From Rhizobium sp. BG4 (GTDB taxonomy: Bacteria; Pseudomonadota; Alphaproteobacteria; Rhizobiales; Rhizobiaceae), in assembly GCF_016864575.1 (NCBI RefSeq), contig NZ_CP044125.1, positions 2,010,501-2,074,500 of the forward strand: a stretch of 64,000 nucleotides of DNA, written 5' to 3'. The position numbers and the translations under genes are program-made. The notes beneath the pieces are model-generated. The model saw only the letters and a list, made by a program, of their open reading frames with translations, searched no databases and had not been told where the DNA came from. The number at the start of each line of letters is the position of its first letter. Positions within the stretch are counted from its first letter, which is position 1. Below, one piece after another: positions 45,636-55,985 of this stretch.

Positions 45636-47723
45636 ATGCCTTCCACACCAGAATTCAATCCGGCGCTCGTCAACTGGAACGGGCATCACGGCCTGCCGCG
45701 CTTCGATGCGCTCAATGACGGCGATTTCGCCGCCGCCTTCGATGCGGCGCTTGCGTCTCATGAGAAGGAGATCGATGCGATCGCCGGGAATCCGGATGCG
45801 CCGACTTTCGAGAACACCATCGTGGCACTGGAAATTGCCGGCGATGAGCTTTCGCGCGTCTCGGTATTGTTCTGGAACCGGGCCGGTGCGCATACCAACG
45901 AGGTCATCCAGGCGCTGGAGCGGGAGATATCGCCGAAGATGTCCCGGCACTATTCGAAGATCGGCATGAATGCCGCGCTTTTCGCCCGCATCGATGCACT
46001 CTGGGAAAAGCGCGAAGAGCTCGGCCTGTCGCTCGAACAGACGCGCGTGTTGGAGCGGCATTGGAAGGGCTTCGTCAAGTCCGGTGCCAAGCTGCCGAAG
46101 CCGGAGCAGGAGAAGCTCGCCGGCATCAACGAGAAGCTGGCCGGCCTCGGCACCAATTTCGGTCAAAACGTGCTCGCCGACGAGAAGAGTTGGTCGCTCC
46201 TTCTCTCCGACGGGCGGGATCTTGATGGCCTGCCTGAATTCCTCAAGGATGCAATGGCAGCTGCAGCGCGCGAGCGCGGCGAAGAGGGCAAGTTTGCCGT
46301 CACGCTGTCGCGCTCGATCATCGAACCGTTCCTGACCTTCTCTGAAAAGCGCGATCTGCGCGAGCAGGCCTTCAAGGCCTGGGCCGCCCGTGGCGAGAAT
46401 GCCGGTGCCACAGATAATCGCGGCATCATCAAGGAAACGCTGGCGCTTCGCAAGGAAATGGCCGCGCTTCTCGGCTACGGCAATTTCGCCGAGCTGAAGC
46501 TTGACAACACGATGGCGAAGAAGCCTGAAGCCGTCGACGAGTTGCTGCGCGCCGTCTGGACGAAGGCTGTGGGGCGTGCCCGCGAGGAAGAGGCCGATAT
46601 CGCCAAGCTGATTGCCGAAGATGGCAAGAACCATGAGGTGATGCCCTGGGACTGGCGCTTCTACGCCGAGAAGATCCGAGCGCAGAAGTTCAATTTCTCT
46701 GAGACCGAGCTCAAGCCCTATCTGCAGTTGGAGAAGATCATCGAGGCCTGCTTCGATGTTGCGAACCGTCTGTTCGGCATCCGCGCCGTCGAGAAGAAGG
46801 GCATTGCCGCCTACCATCCGGATGTGCGCGTGTTCGAGATCCGCGATGCCGGCGACACGCTGGTGGCACTGTTCCTCGGCGATTACTTTGCCCGCGGCTC
46901 GAAGCGCTCGGGCGCCTGGATGAGCTCGTTCCAGTCGCAGCACAAGCTGACGCTGAAGAACGGCAACAAGGGCGAACTGCCGATAATCTACAATGTCTGC
47001 AATTTCGCAAAGCCTGCCGAAGGCAAGCCCGCGCTGCTGTCGCTCGATGATGCGCGCACGCTGTTCCACGAATTCGGCCATGCGCTGCATGGCATGCTCT
47101 CCAACGTGACCTATCCGTCGGTCTCTGGCACCGGTGTTTCGCGCGATTTCGTCGAGCTCCCCTCGCAGCTTTACGAGCACTGGCTGACGGTGCCCGCGAT
47201 CCTCAAGCAGTATGCGGTACATTTCGAAACGGGCGAGCCGATGCCGCAGGCGCTGCTCGACAAGGTTCTGGCGGCGCGCACCTTCAATGCCGGTTTCAAC
47301 ACGGTGGAGTTCACCTCCTCGGCGATCGTCGACATGGAATTCCATACGCGCGATGCGGTCGATGATCCGATGGCGGTCCAGGCCGAGGTGCTTGCCGAGC
47401 TCGGCATGCCGAAGTCGCTGGTCATGCGTCATGCCTCGCCGCATTTCCAGCATATCTTCTCGGGCGGTTATTCGGCCGGCTACTATTCCTACATGTGGTC
47501 GGAAGTGCTCGATGCGGATGCATTTTCCGCCTTCGAGGAAACCGGCGATGCCTTCAATCGCGAGATGGCGGCGAAGCTGAAGGACAACATCTATTCGACC
47601 GGCGGCTCGATCGATCCCGAGGATGCCTACAAAGGCTTCCGCGGCAAGTTGCCGAGCCCGGATGCGATGCTGATCAAGAAGGGGCTCTCGACCTTCAAGG
47701 AATTGTCCGGCAGCGACGCGTAA
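45636..47723 (+). CDS. M3-family oligopeptidase (OpdA/Dcp type)
   Basis: A 695-aa zinc metallopeptidase. The HExxH motif is FHEFGHALHGM (about residue 478), with the third ligand in FVELPSQLYEHWL some 25 residues on. The long helical N-terminal region (residues 1-400) is standard. M3 enzymes degrade small peptides and signal-peptide fragments in the cytoplasm; dipeptidyl carboxypeptidase is the alternative name. No signal peptide is seen. Start at ATG 45636. The gene stands alone. Confidence 0.94.
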   Translation: MPSTPEFNPALVNWNGHHGLPRFDALNDGDFAAAFDAALASHEKEIDAIAGNPDAPTFENTIVALEIAGDELSRVSVLFWNRAGAHTNEVIQALEREISPKMSRHYSKIGMNAALFARIDALWEKREELGLSLEQTRVLERHWKGFVKSGAKLPKPEQEKLAGINEKLAGLGTNFGQNVLADEKSWSLLLSDGRDLDGLPEFLKDAMAAAARERGEEGKFAVTLSRSIIEPFLTFSEKRDLREQAFKAWAARGENAGATDNRGIIKETLALRKEMAALLGYGNFAELKLDNTMAKKPEAVDELLRAVWTKAVGRAREEEADIAKLIAEDGKNHEVMPWDWRFYAEKIRAQKFNFSETELKPYLQLEKIIEACFDVANRLFGIRAVEKKGIAAYHPDVRVFEIRDAGDTLVALFLGDYFARGSKRSGAWMSSFQSQHKLTLKNGNKGELPIIYNVCNFAKPAEGKPALLSLDDARTLFHEFGHALHGMLSNVTYPSVSGTGVSRDFVELPSQLYEHWLTVPAILKQYAVHFETGEPMPQALLDKVLAARTFNAGFNTVEFTSSAIVDMEFHTRDAVDDPMAVQAEVLAELGMPKSLVMRHASPHFQHIFSGGYSAGYYSYMWSEVLDADAFSAFEETGDAFNREMAAKLKDNIYSTGGSIDPEDAYKGFRGKLPSPDAMLIKKGLSTFKELSGSDA

Positions 47724-47836
47724 CAAAACTGTCGCCGAAGTTTCGGCAAACCGTCATGCGGTCTTCAAGCGACTGACATGACGGGTGCTCAAGGCTGGGG
47801 CGGGACGATTCGATCCCGCTCCTGAAGGGCCTTGGG

Positions 47837-49414
47837 ATGATCTTGAAGGAAACGACGCGCCGCCGGTTCCTGACATCGGTGGGTGCAGTCGGCGGCTTTG
47901 CGGCGGCAAGCCTGGCAATGCCATATTACGCCCGCGGCTCGTCGAGCCGGCCGGTCTTTACCTCGGGCGTGCAATCGGGCGATGTCGATGCGGCCTCGGG
48001 TGTCGTCTGGACGCGGGTCGACCGGCCGTCGCGGCTGTTCATCGAATATTCCACCACAGACAAGTTTGCCAACGCCGTCAGGCTCGCGCCCTTCGACGTG
48101 ACGCCGGAGACCGATCTTACCGGCAAGCTGCTGGTGACCGGTCTGCCGCCGGATCAGGAAATCTTCTATCGCTTCGTCGCGGCCGATCTGCAGGACATCA
48201 ACAGCCGTTCCGAGCCCATTCGAGGCGAGTTCCGCACCGCGCCGGTCTCCAGACGCAATATCCGCTTCGTGTGGTCGGGCGATACCGCAGGGCAGGGATG
48301 GGGCATTGATGACGAGGGGATGCGGACCTATCAGACGATCGCCTATCACCGGCCGGATTTCATGATCCATTCCGGTGATACCATCTATGCCGACAACCCG
48401 ATCCCCGATGAGATCGTGCTCCGCAGCGGCGGGGTCTGGAAGAACCGGATCGTCACCGAGGAAAAGCGGACGATCGCCCAGACGCTTCCCGAGTTCCGTG
48501 GCCAGTGGAAATACAATCTGCTTGACGAGCATGTGACGGCGCTCAATGCGATCTGCCCGGTCTTCCATCAATGGGACGACCATGAGGTTCTCAACAACTG
48601 GTCGCCATCGACCGATCTCAGCGCCGATGACCGCTACAAGGAAAAGTCGGTCGCTGTGCTTGCGGCGCGCGCCAGCCGCGCCTTCCATGAAATGACGCCG
48701 ATCCGCTATGTCGCCGCGGAGCCCGGCCGCATCTACCGCAAGGTCTCCTATGGCCCGCTGCTCGATGTGTTCTTCGTCGATCTCCGCTCCTATCGCGGAC
48801 CCAACGCGCATGGTCTCGATGAAGAACTGATGCCGCAGTCGCGGATTTTCGGCGAGGCGCAGGTCGCGTGGCTGAAGCGCGAGCTGGCGCGATCGACAGC
48901 GACATGGAAGGTGATTTCCTGCGATCTGCCCATCGGCCTGGTGATCTGGGACGATTACGGCAAACGCCGGGGCAGCGAATCCATCTCGAATGGCGACAAT
49001 GACGCGCCGCTCGGCCGCGAGTTGGAATTTGCCGATCTGCTGCGTTTCATCCGCGACGCGGCGATCGGCAATATCGTCTGGCTCACCGCGGATGTGCACT
49101 ACACCGCGGCGCATTATTACGATCCGGGCAAGGCGAAGTTCCAGGATTTCCTGCCATTTTGGGAGTTCGTATCCGGACCGCTCCACTCCGGCACATACGG
49201 GCCTCAGGAGCTCGATGGCACGTTCGGGCCGGAAGTGCGCTTCATCAAGGCGGCACCCGGCGGCATCGAGTCCAACCTGCCGCCATCATCAGGCATGCAG
49301 TTCTTCGGCGTCGTCGATATCGATGGGCAAAGCGAGCAGATGACGGTGCGGCTGATGGACCGCGACGACAACGAATTGTGGCGGACGGTGATCGACCCGC
49401 AACGTACGAGTTAA
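47837..49414 (+). CDS. PhoD-like alkaline phosphatase / phosphodiesterase
   Basis: A 525-aa protein with a twin-arginine signal (TRRRFLTSVGAVGGFAAASL, residues 7-26) directing export of the folded enzyme. The body is PhoD-like: VFTSGVQSGDVDAASGVVWT, then HSGDTIYADNPIPDEIVLRS, HQWDDHEVLNNWSPSTDLS and WLTADVHYTAAHYYDP, with the metal-binding His/Asp pairs of the purple-phosphatase fold. It should cleave phosphate esters in the periplasm; a Pho box was not sought. Start at ATG 47837. Confidence 0.92.
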   Translation: MILKETTRRRFLTSVGAVGGFAAASLAMPYYARGSSSRPVFTSGVQSGDVDAASGVVWTRVDRPSRLFIEYSTTDKFANAVRLAPFDVTPETDLTGKLLVTGLPPDQEIFYRFVAADLQDINSRSEPIRGEFRTAPVSRRNIRFVWSGDTAGQGWGIDDEGMRTYQTIAYHRPDFMIHSGDTIYADNPIPDEIVLRSGGVWKNRIVTEEKRTIAQTLPEFRGQWKYNLLDEHVTALNAICPVFHQWDDHEVLNNWSPSTDLSADDRYKEKSVAVLAARASRAFHEMTPIRYVAAEPGRIYRKVSYGPLLDVFFVDLRSYRGPNAHGLDEELMPQSRIFGEAQVAWLKRELARSTATWKVISCDLPIGLVIWDDYGKRRGSESISNGDNDAPLGRELEFADLLRFIRDAAIGNIVWLTADVHYTAAHYYDPGKAKFQDFLPFWEFVSGPLHSGTYGPQELDGTFGPEVRFIKAAPGGIESNLPPSSGMQFFGVVDIDGQSEQMTVRLMDRDDNELWRTVIDPQRTS

Positions 49415-49536
49415 CCTTGGAATGGCGCTTCGGACCTCTTACCCCTTTCGCAATCGCGAAAAACACTGTATGAGCGCGCCAAACGTAATAGGCGCCTCCC
49501 TCCGACGTAGCGCCCCAGCCTCAGAGATTTGACACA

Positions 49537-51360
49537 ATGGCACTTCGCAACATCGCGATTATCGCGCACGTTGACCATGGCAAGACGACACTGGTGGACG
49601 AGCTGCTCAAGCAGTCCGGCTCCTTCCGTGAGAACCAGCGCGTTGCAGAACGCGTCATGGACTCCAACGACCTCGAAAAAGAGCGTGGCATCACCATTCT
49701 CGCCAAGGCGACCTCGGTCGAGTGGAAGGGTGTCCGCATCAACATCGTCGACACCCCCGGCCACGCCGACTTCGGCGGTGAAGTCGAGCGTATTCTCTCG
49801 ATGGTGGATGGCGCGATCGTTCTCGTCGACGCTTCCGAAGGCCCGATGCCGCAGACGAAGTTCGTCGTCGGCAAGGCGCTGAAGGTCGGCCTTCGCCCGA
49901 TCGTCGCGATCAACAAGATCGACCGTCCGGATGGCCGCCACGAAGAAGTCATCAACGAAGTGTTCGACCTCTTCGCCAACCTCGACGCGACCGACGAGCA
50001 GCTCGATTTCCCGATCCTCTACGGTTCGGGCCGCGATGGCTGGATGAACGTCAACCCGGAAGGTCCGAAGGACCAGGGTCTCGCACCGCTTCTCGACCTC
50101 GTGCTCGAGCATGTTCCGGAGCCGACGGTTCACGAAGGCCCGTTCACGATGATCGGCACGATCCTCGAAGCCAACCCCTTCCTCGGCCGTATCATCACCG
50201 GCCGCGTCAATTCCGGCTCGATCAAGCCGAACCAGGCCGTCAAGGTTCTGCATGCCGATGGCAAGACCATCGAAACCGGCCGTATCTCCAAGATCCTCGC
50301 ATTCCGCGGTATCGAGCGTCAGCCGATCGAAGAAGCGCATGCAGGTGACATCGTCGCGATCGCCGGCCTCTCCAAGGGCACCGTCGCTGACACGTTCTGC
50401 GACCCGTCCGTCAGCCAGCCGCTGCAGGCTCAGCCGATCGACCCGCCGACCGTCACCATGTCCTTCATCGTCAACGACAGCCCTTACGCTGGCACCGAAG
50501 GCGACAAGGTCACCTCGCGCGTCATCCGCGACCGTCTGTTCAAGGAAGCCGAAGGCAACGTTGCGCTGAAGATCGAAGAGTCCTCCGAAAAGGATTCGTT
50601 CTTCGTTTCCGGCCGCGGCGAACTGCAGCTGGCCGTTCTCATCGAAACCATGCGCCGTGAAGGCTTCGAGCTTGCCGTATCGCGTCCGCGCGTCGTCATG
50701 CACAAGGACGAAGCGACCGGCCAGATGCTCGAGCCGATCGAAGAAGTCGTCATCGACGTCGATGAAGAACATTCCGGCGTCGTCGTTCAGAAGATGTCTG
50801 AGCGCAAGGCTGAAATGACCGAGCTGCGTCCGTCGGGCGGCAACCGCATTCGTCTGAAGTTCCTGGCGCCGACGCGCGGCCTGATCGGCTACCAGTCGGA
50901 ACTGCTAACCGACACGCGCGGTACGGCCGTCATGAACCGCCTGTTCCACGACTACCAGCCGTACAAGGGCGAAATCGGCGGCCGCGTTAACGGCGTTCTG
51001 CTCGCCAACGAAGCCGGCGAAGCCGTTGCCTACGCCCTGTTCAACCTGGAAGATCGCGGCCCGATGATCATCGACGCCGGTGAGAAGGTCTACATGGGTA
51101 TGATCATCGGTATCCACAGCCGTGACAACGACCTCGAAGTCAACGTTCTCAAGGGCAAGAAGCTGACCAACATCCGCGCCGCCGGCAAGGATGAAGCCGT
51201 CAAGCTGACGCCGCCGATCCGCATGACGCTGGACCGCGCTCTCTCCTGGATCCAGGACGACGAGCTGGTCGAAGTGACGCCGAAGTCGATCCGTCTGCGC
51301 AAGATGTATCTCGACGCCAACGACCGCAAGCGGTTCGAAAAGTCGAAGGCAGCGCTCTAA
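49537..51360 (+). CDS. typA: GTP-binding protein BipA/TypA
   Basis: A 607-aa translational GTPase. G1 is [21 protein letters not shown]2 ERGITI, G3 [21 protein letters not shown]4 NKIDRPD, followed by EF-Tu-like domain 2, two alpha/beta domains like EF-G III/V and the BipA-specific C-terminus. It binds the ribosome and aids 50S biogenesis and stress survival. Full length. A strong terminator follows at 51379. Confidence 0.97.
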   Translation: MALRNIAIIAHVDHGKTTLVDELLKQSGSFRENQRVAERVMDSNDLEKERGITILAKATSVEWKGVRINIVDTPGHADFGGEVERILSMVDGAIVLVDASEGPMPQTKFVVGKALKVGLRPIVAINKIDRPDGRHEEVINEVFDLFANLDATDEQLDFPILYGSGRDGWMNVNPEGPKDQGLAPLLDLVLEHVPEPTVHEGPFTMIGTILEANPFLGRIITGRVNSGSIKPNQAVKVLHADGKTIETGRISKILAFRGIERQPIEEAHAGDIVAIAGLSKGTVADTFCDPSVSQPLQAQPIDPPTVTMSFIVNDSPYAGTEGDKVTSRVIRDRLFKEAEGNVALKIEESSEKDSFFVSGRGELQLAVLIETMRREGFELAVSRPRVVMHKDEATGQMLEPIEEVVIDVDEEHSGVVVQKMSERKAEMTELRPSGGNRIRLKFLAPTRGLIGYQSELLTDTRGTAVMNRLFHDYQPYKGEIGGRVNGVLLANEAGEAVAYALFNLEDRGPMIIDAGEKVYMGMIIGIHSRDNDLEVNVLKGKKLTNIRAAGKDEAVKLTPPIRMTLDRALSWIQDDELVEVTPKSIRLRKMYLDANDRKRFEKSKAAL

Positions 51361-51378
51361 GCCGTGCTCAAACAGATC

Positions 51379-51407
51379 AAACCCCGGCCTTGCGCCGGGG
51401 TTTTTTA
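51379..51407 (+). terminator. Intrinsic terminator after typA
   Basis: AACCCCGGC and GCCGGGGTT form a stem with a 4-nt loop, and TTTTTT follows, 20 nt after the stop. Confidence 0.92.
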
Positions 51408-51552
51408 TGTGTGGTCCGCCGATTCCGGCTTGTGACAATGGTTAAAAAAGCGTTAAATTTTTTCCATCGTCCACATGTTAAGTCTGTGGGCAATCAGCCA
51501 GGCCGCGTGATGGCATATGGTTAATTGTCCGCTGAAGGACCAGAGTAGCGTT

Positions 51553-52059
51553 ATGAAGACGTTGTCGATCGATGTTCGGCGGGCTGAGCCGCATGATGCC
51601 CGCGCCATATCGGAGGCGCATCGCCTTGCGTGGCAGCACACATATGCCGGCATCATTCCTCACCGTGCTCTGACACAAATGATCGAACGCCGCGGCGAAG
51701 GCTGGTGGCGCAAGGCCACCAGAGGCCCAGCAACGCTGCTGGTTCTCGATGTGGCCGGAACGGTCGCCGGTTACGCGACGCTCGGCCTCAACCGTGCCCG
51801 TGCTCTTCCCCAGGAAGGCGAAATCTACGAGCTTTATCTCCGCCCGGAATATCAGGGCATCGGTCTCGGCCGGATGCTGTTTGGAGAAGCGCGCCGGTTG
51901 CTGAAGTCGCTCGGCTGCAATGGCCTGGTCGTCTGGTGCCTGGAAGATAACGAGAATGCCAGCCGCTTCTATCGCGGCCATGGCGGGCTCGATTTCTGCG
52001 AAGGCATGGAAAACTTCGACCACAAGCAGCTGAAGAAGATCGGCTTCATCTGGAACTAG
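51553..52059 (+). CDS. GNAT family N-acetyltransferase
   Basis: A 168-aa GNAT protein: IDVRRAEPHDARAISEAHRL opens strand 1, EIYELYLRPEYQGIGLGRML carries the acetyl-CoA-binding Q/R-x-x-G-x-G motif (about residue 100), and GLVVWCLEDNENASRFYRGH is the late conserved part. It resembles RimI-like and aminoglycoside acetyltransferase relatives; the substrate is unknown. Start at ATG 51553; an ATG 36 nt upstream is less likely. It converges with the MEKHLA gene. Confidence 0.9.
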   Translation: MKTLSIDVRRAEPHDARAISEAHRLAWQHTYAGIIPHRALTQMIERRGEGWWRKATRGPATLLVLDVAGTVAGYATLGLNRARALPQEGEIYELYLRPEYQGIGLGRMLFGEARRLLKSLGCNGLVVWCLEDNENASRFYRGHGGLDFCEGMENFDHKQLKKIGFIWN

Positions 52060-52071
52060 CGGCACTGCCGC

Positions 52072-52518
52072 TTATGGCAGCCTCGCTGCCTGGCCACGGA
52101 TCACTCCGTCGGCATCGATCAATTGCCAAACCGTCACGTTCGCGATCGGAAAGCGCTTGCCCGATTTGCTGATCCTGATCCCCTCGTAATTGTCGACATA
52201 GCCCTTCTCGGCAACCTGCCGCAGGAAGTTCTCCCGTGCGGCGCGTTCCGGCGCTTCGGCGGACAGTCTCGACGGCAGCGCGGTCAGTTCGTCCCAGCTA
52301 TATTCGAAGCGTCGCTGCGCGTTCCTGTTGCCATAGACGAAGACCGGATCGGGTGCGGTGTCATGCGCCAGCAGGCCGAACGGCGCGTCCTCGTAGAGCC
52401 AGCGGATGCCTTCCTGTCTGGTCAGTTCCGGCGGCACGAGATCCTTGCCGGTGATGCGGCGGTAGCTGCCGGTGAGGAGATCGAAAAAGTCGTCGCTTTC
52501 GTAAAGATACATGGCCAT
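52072..52518 (-). CDS. MEKHLA-domain protein
   Basis: A 148-aa PAS-like protein. ITGKDLVPPELTRQEGIRWL, LAHDTAPDPVFVYGNRNAQR, YSWDELTALPSRLSAEAPER and VWQLIDADGVIRGQAARLP match the MEKHLA family, named after a motif in plant homeodomain-leucine zipper proteins. The bacterial protein may be a redox or light sensor, but no function has been shown to my knowledge. It is soluble and a single gene, divergent to the ppa promoter region. Confidence 0.85.
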   Translation of the reverse strand: MAMYLYESDDFFDLLTGSYRRITGKDLVPPELTRQEGIRWLYEDAPFGLLAHDTAPDPVFVYGNRNAQRRFEYSWDELTALPSRLSAEAPERAARENFLRQVAEKGYVDNYEGIRISKSGKRFPIANVTVWQLIDADGVIRGQAARLP

Positions 52519-52731
52519 CTGCTTGCAATATGAGATCTGAAAAGCCCAACTAATCCGGACAATGCGACCGGTTTGTGGCCTCGCCGGTCATTGCCCTGGT
52601 GATCCCCGAACTTCGCTGTTGGTGGCGAACTCTATTAGCCAAAACGACGGAAGATGCGGCCTGACATGTTGCGTTGCGAAGAGATTCTGATTATCTGGCA
52701 GCCGGAAACCATCCTATATTAGGGGACACTG

Positions 52732-53265
52732 ATGCGCATCGACGCCATTTCCATCGGCAACAACCCACCGGAAGATGTCAACGTTATCGTTGAGGTTCCG
52801 GTCGGCGGCCATCCCATCAAGTACGAAATGGACAAGGACGCCGGCACCCTCGTCGTCGACCGCTTCTTGTACACGCCGATGACCTATCCGGGTAACTACG
52901 GCTTCGTGCCGCACACACTGTCGGAAGACGGCGACCCGATTGACGTGCTGATCGCCAGCACCCGTCCGCTGGTTCCGGGCTGTGTCATCAACGTGCGCCC
53001 GATCGGCGTTCTGATGATGGAAGACAATTCCGGCAAGGACGAGAAGATCATTGCCGTTCCGTCGCCGAAGCTGACGCTGCGCTACGAGAAGGTGAAGGAA
53101 TATACCGATCTTCCCGACATTACGCTGAAGCAGATCGAGCACTTCTTCGAGCACTACAAGGATCTGGAGCCTGGCAAGTGGGTGAAGATCTTCGGCTGGA
53201 AAGGTTCGAAGGAAGCCGGCGAACTCATTCTCGAAGCCGTCGAGCGCGCCAAGAAGGTAAAGTAA
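52732..53265 (+). CDS. ppa: Inorganic pyrophosphatase
   Basis: A 177-aa class I soluble pyrophosphatase. The signature is [18 protein letters not shown] (about residue 65) with the three metal-binding aspartates, preceded by [20 protein letters not shown]. It hydrolyses pyrophosphate and so pulls biosynthetic reactions forward. Typical length; start at ATG 52732. Its stop is 2 nt from the convergent DUF167 gene. Confidence 0.97.
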   Translation: MRIDAISIGNNPPEDVNVIVEVPVGGHPIKYEMDKDAGTLVVDRFLYTPMTYPGNYGFVPHTLSEDGDPIDVLIASTRPLVPGCVINVRPIGVLMMEDNSGKDEKIIAVPSPKLTLRYEKVKEYTDLPDITLKQIEHFFEHYKDLEPGKWVKIFGWKGSKEAGELILEAVERAKKVK

Positions 53266-53267
53266 GC

Positions 53268-53570
53268 TCAGGCTTTCGTAAAGGCTTTCAGCTTTTCGAT
53301 CAGATCCTCCGTATCGCCTTCGATGCGGAGGATTTTTTTGCGCGATGTTTCGCCGGAAATGAAGGCGACGGCCGATTTCGGCACGCGCAGAGATTTAGCG
53401 AGAAGGGCGATCAGCGCCTTATTCGCCTTGCCGTCTTCCGGCACGGCGCTGACGCGCGCCTTCAGCTGTCCCTCGCCGTCCAATCCATCGATCGCGTCGC
53501 GGCCGCCATTCGGGGTCAGCCGCACCGTCAGCCTGAGATGACCGTCATGAACGGTCCAGGCGGAGCTCAC
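53268..53570 (-). CDS. DUF167 (YggU) protein
   Basis: A 100-aa small soluble protein: [19 protein letters not shown], then [20 protein letters not shown] and [20 protein letters not shown] are the family core. YggU homologues are alpha/beta folds of unknown role. GTG start at 53570 overlaps the YggT stop (GTGA). Conserved partner of yggT in many bacteria. An internal ATG would remove the first strand. Confidence 0.92.
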   Translation of the reverse strand: MSSAWTVHDGHLRLTVRLTPNGGRDAIDGLDGEGQLKARVSAVPEDGKANKALIALLAKSLRVPKSAVAFISGETSRKKILRIEGDTEDLIEKLKAFTKA

Positions 53571-53857
53571 GCCACCAGCGGGAAAATGGTGTTCCACATG
53601 AAGGAGCGCAGGAAGAAGATGATCAGCAGCAGGATGATCGGCGAGATGTCGATGCCGCCGAGATTGGGCAGCACGCGGCGGATCGGGCGCAGCACCGGTT
53701 CGGTGACATTGTAGAGGAACATCCCAACCGAGTTGACGAACTGGTTGCTGGAATTGATGACGTTGAAGGCGTAGAGCCAGGAGAAAATGGCACTCGCAAT
53801 AAGCACCCAAGTGTAAAGATTCAAAGCCAAATCAATGGTTTGAAAAAGGGCAATCAT
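53567..53857 (-). CDS. YggT-family membrane protein
   Basis: A 96-aa protein with two pairs of hydrophobic segments, [20 protein letters not shown] and [18 protein letters not shown], and the family's [20 protein letters not shown] loop. YggT proteins are linked to osmotic or cell-division phenotypes. ATG at 53857 has GGAGACGACG upstream and gives the usual 96 residues; an in-frame ATG at 53887 is possible. Overlaps the DUF167 gene by 4 nt. Confidence 0.92.
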   Translation of the reverse strand: MIALFQTIDLALNLYTWVLIASAIFSWLYAFNVINSSNQFVNSVGMFLYNVTEPVLRPIRRVLPNLGGIDISPIILLLIIFFLRSFMWNTIFPLVA

Positions 53858-53998
53858 CGTCGTCTCCAGTTCGTTGTTGACAGACATGTAGCTATTGGCG
53901 ACTAAACGGGCAAGTGCCGTGTCTTAACGCGCGGTGAATCATGTTTAATGGGCGCGTTTGAACTGTACCGCGCGGCCCGATTTCCTTGGTTGCCCCCA

Positions 53999-55249
53999 AT
54001 GTCTTTCTCGTCCACCGGAGACCGTTTTGCCGCGTTCCGGCATTCTTCCTACACCCGGTTCTTCTTCGCGAAGTTTCTGCTTTCCTTTTCGCAGCAGATC
54101 CTCAGTGTCGCGGTCGGCTGGCAGATGTATGACCAGACGCGGAGCGCCATCTATCTCGGCCTGATCGGCCTGGTACAGTTCCTGCCGTCGCTGCTGTTGA
54201 TCCTGATCACGGGATCGGTCGCCGATCGCTACAATCGCCGCGCCATCGCTTCGATATGCTCGCTGGTCAGCGCTCTTTGCACGCTGGCGCTGCTGATCAT
54301 GACGGTGACGGGCACTTTCTCGCCGATCCCGGTTTTCATCGTGCTGTTGGTTTTCGGCATCGAGCGCGCCTTTGCAGCACCTGCCGTGCAATCGCTGGCG
54401 CCGAACTTGGTGCCGGAGAAGGATCTCTCCAACGCGATAGCCTGGAACTCCTCCTCCTGGCAGCTGGCGGCGATCACCGGCCCGGTGCTCGGAGGTCTGC
54501 TCTACGGCGTCGGCGCGACGACGGCCTACACGGTCTCGGTCATCTTCGCGGTGCTTGGCGCTATCCTGCTCTTCATGATCCCGAAGCCCGCCCAGCACAG
54601 CGCCGGCGAAGCAAAGAGCTGGGACATGATCCTCGGCGGCTTCCGCTTCATCAAGGCGGACAAGGTGGTGCTCGGCGCGATCTCGCTCGACCTGTTTGCC
54701 GTGCTGCTCGGCGGCGCTACGGCGCTGATGCCGATCTATGCGCGCGATATCCTGACGCTAGGTCCCTGGGGGCTCGGTCTTCTGCGCTCGGCGCCCGGCG
54801 TCGGCGCGATCGTGATGGCGCTGTTCCTGGCAGCCTATCCGATGAAACACCGGGCTGGATTCTATATGTTCATGGGCGTCGGCCTGTTTGGTATCGCGAC
54901 GATCGTCTTCGGCGTCTCGACCCACACCTGGACCTCGATCGCCGCGCTGGCGATCATGGGGGCCGCAGACATGATCTCGGTCTATGTGCGCGAGAGCCTG
55001 ATCGCGCTCTGGACGCCGGACGAGCTGCGCGGTCGTGTCAACGCCGTCAACATGGTCTTCGTCGGTGCATCGAACGAGCTCGGCGAGTTCCGGGCAGGCA
55101 CGATGGCGCATACCTTCGGCGCGGTGCCTGCCGTTGTCATCGGTGGTCTGGGGACACTTGCCGTTTCGGTGATCTGGGCGATGAGCTTCCGCCAGCTGCG
55201 GCAGATCGATACGCTCGATGCACCTATGCGCTCAGCGTCGCCGGCATAG
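53999..55249 (+). CDS. MFS transporter (MFS_3/EntS-like)
   Basis: A 416-aa major-facilitator protein with 11-12 hydrophobic helices. YLGLIGLVQFLPSLLLILIT and GSVADRYNRRAIASICSLVS carry the G-x-x-x-D-R-x-x-R/K loop 2-3 motif. The general layout (transmembrane secretion effector group, EntS-like) suggests efflux of a small molecule such as a siderophore or drug. Start at ATG 53999 is chosen; an in-frame ATG at 53948 would add 17 residues. The 3' end overlaps the convergent amidotransferase gene by 26 nt. Confidence 0.9.
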   Translation: MSFSSTGDRFAAFRHSSYTRFFFAKFLLSFSQQILSVAVGWQMYDQTRSAIYLGLIGLVQFLPSLLLILITGSVADRYNRRAIASICSLVSALCTLALLIMTVTGTFSPIPVFIVLLVFGIERAFAAPAVQSLAPNLVPEKDLSNAIAWNSSSWQLAAITGPVLGGLLYGVGATTAYTVSVIFAVLGAILLFMIPKPAQHSAGEAKSWDMILGGFRFIKADKVVLGAISLDLFAVLLGGATALMPIYARDILTLGPWGLGLLRSAPGVGAIVMALFLAAYPMKHRAGFYMFMGVGLFGIATIVFGVSTHTWTSIAALAIMGAADMISVYVRESLIALWTPDELRGRVNAVNMVFVGASNELGEFRAGTMAHTFGAVPAVVIGGLGTLAVSVIWAMSFRQLRQIDTLDAPMRSASPA

Positions 55250-55985
55250 AGAGCGGCGCGCCTTTCGCCGTCTTGCCCTCAAAGACGATATCGAGGAACT
55301 CGTTCAGCCACGCCTTCAGCGGCGCATCAAAGAGCATGCGTCCCTCAAGGTGCTCGCGGCCCTGCTGGGCGTTCGGTAGGATAAAGCGGTGGGCGCCGTG
55401 GACGACCCAGCGGTGCATCATCACCCGCGTCAGCTCGGCATGAAACTGCAGCGCCCAGGCGTTCTTGTTGTAGCGGAAAGCCTGGTTCGGATAGGCATCA
55501 CCTTCCGCCAGCAGCTCGGCGCCACGCGGCAGATCGAAGCCTTCGCGGTGGAAGTGATAGACCATCTTCGGCCAGTGCATCAGCAGCCGGCCCTTTTCCG
55601 TCGGGCGCAGCGGATACCAGCCGATCTCCGTCGAACCGTCGGGGTTTGATTGCACCTTGCCGCCGAGATGGCGCACCAGCATCTGGGCGCCGAGGCAGAT
55701 GCCGAGGAACGGACGGTTTTCCTTGAGCGGCACGTCGAGCCAGTTGATCTCCGCCTTGACGAAATCTTCCGGGTCGTTGGCGCTCATCGGGCCGCCGAAG
55801 ACGACGGCGCCGGCATGTCCGTCAAGCGTCGACGGCAGCTTGTCGCCCAGCACCGGACGGCGCATGTCGAGGCTGTAGCCCTTCTCGACCAGCAGCTGGC
55901 CGACGCGGCCGGGGCTGGATTGTTCCTGATGCAGGACGATGAGGACGGGTCGCTTGTCGCGTTTTACCGGGCGCTCAATCTGCAT
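55224..55985 (-). CDS. Class-I glutamine amidotransferase (GMP synthase-like domain protein)
   Basis: A 253-aa class-I GATase with nucleophile Cys97 in FLGICLGAQMLVRHLG and His182/Glu184 in WALQFHAELTRVM. The opening VLIVLHQEQSSPGRVGQLLV and AVVFGGPMSANDPEDFVKAE match the stand-alone GATase1-GMPS-like group. Without a synthetase partner its amide acceptor is unknown; such proteins act on gamma-glutamyl compounds or unknown nucleotides. Starts inside the end of the TerB gene (11-nt overlap), so co-transcribed with it. Confidence 0.9.
   Translation of the reverse strand: MQIERPVKRDKRPVLIVLHQEQSSPGRVGQLLVEKGYSLDMRRPVLGDKLPSTLDGHAGAVVFGGPMSANDPEDFVKAEINWLDVPLKENRPFLGICLGAQMLVRHLGGKVQSNPDGSTEIGWYPLRPTEKGRLLMHWPKMVYHFHREGFDLPRGAELLAEGDAYPNQAFRYNKNAWALQFHAELTRVMMHRWVVHGAHRFILPNAQQGREHLEGRMLFDAPLKAWLNEFLDIVFEGKTAKGAPLSMPATLSA

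Noticed and set aside
45591..47726. Long open frame antisense to the M3 peptidase
   Set aside because: Same cause: GC-rich third positions give long antisense frames; the composition is Arg/Asp/His-rich with no family features.
54256..55443. 395-codon plus-strand frame inside the MFS gene and beyond
   Set aside because: Out of frame with the transmembrane pattern of the MFS protein; Arg/His-rich shadow.
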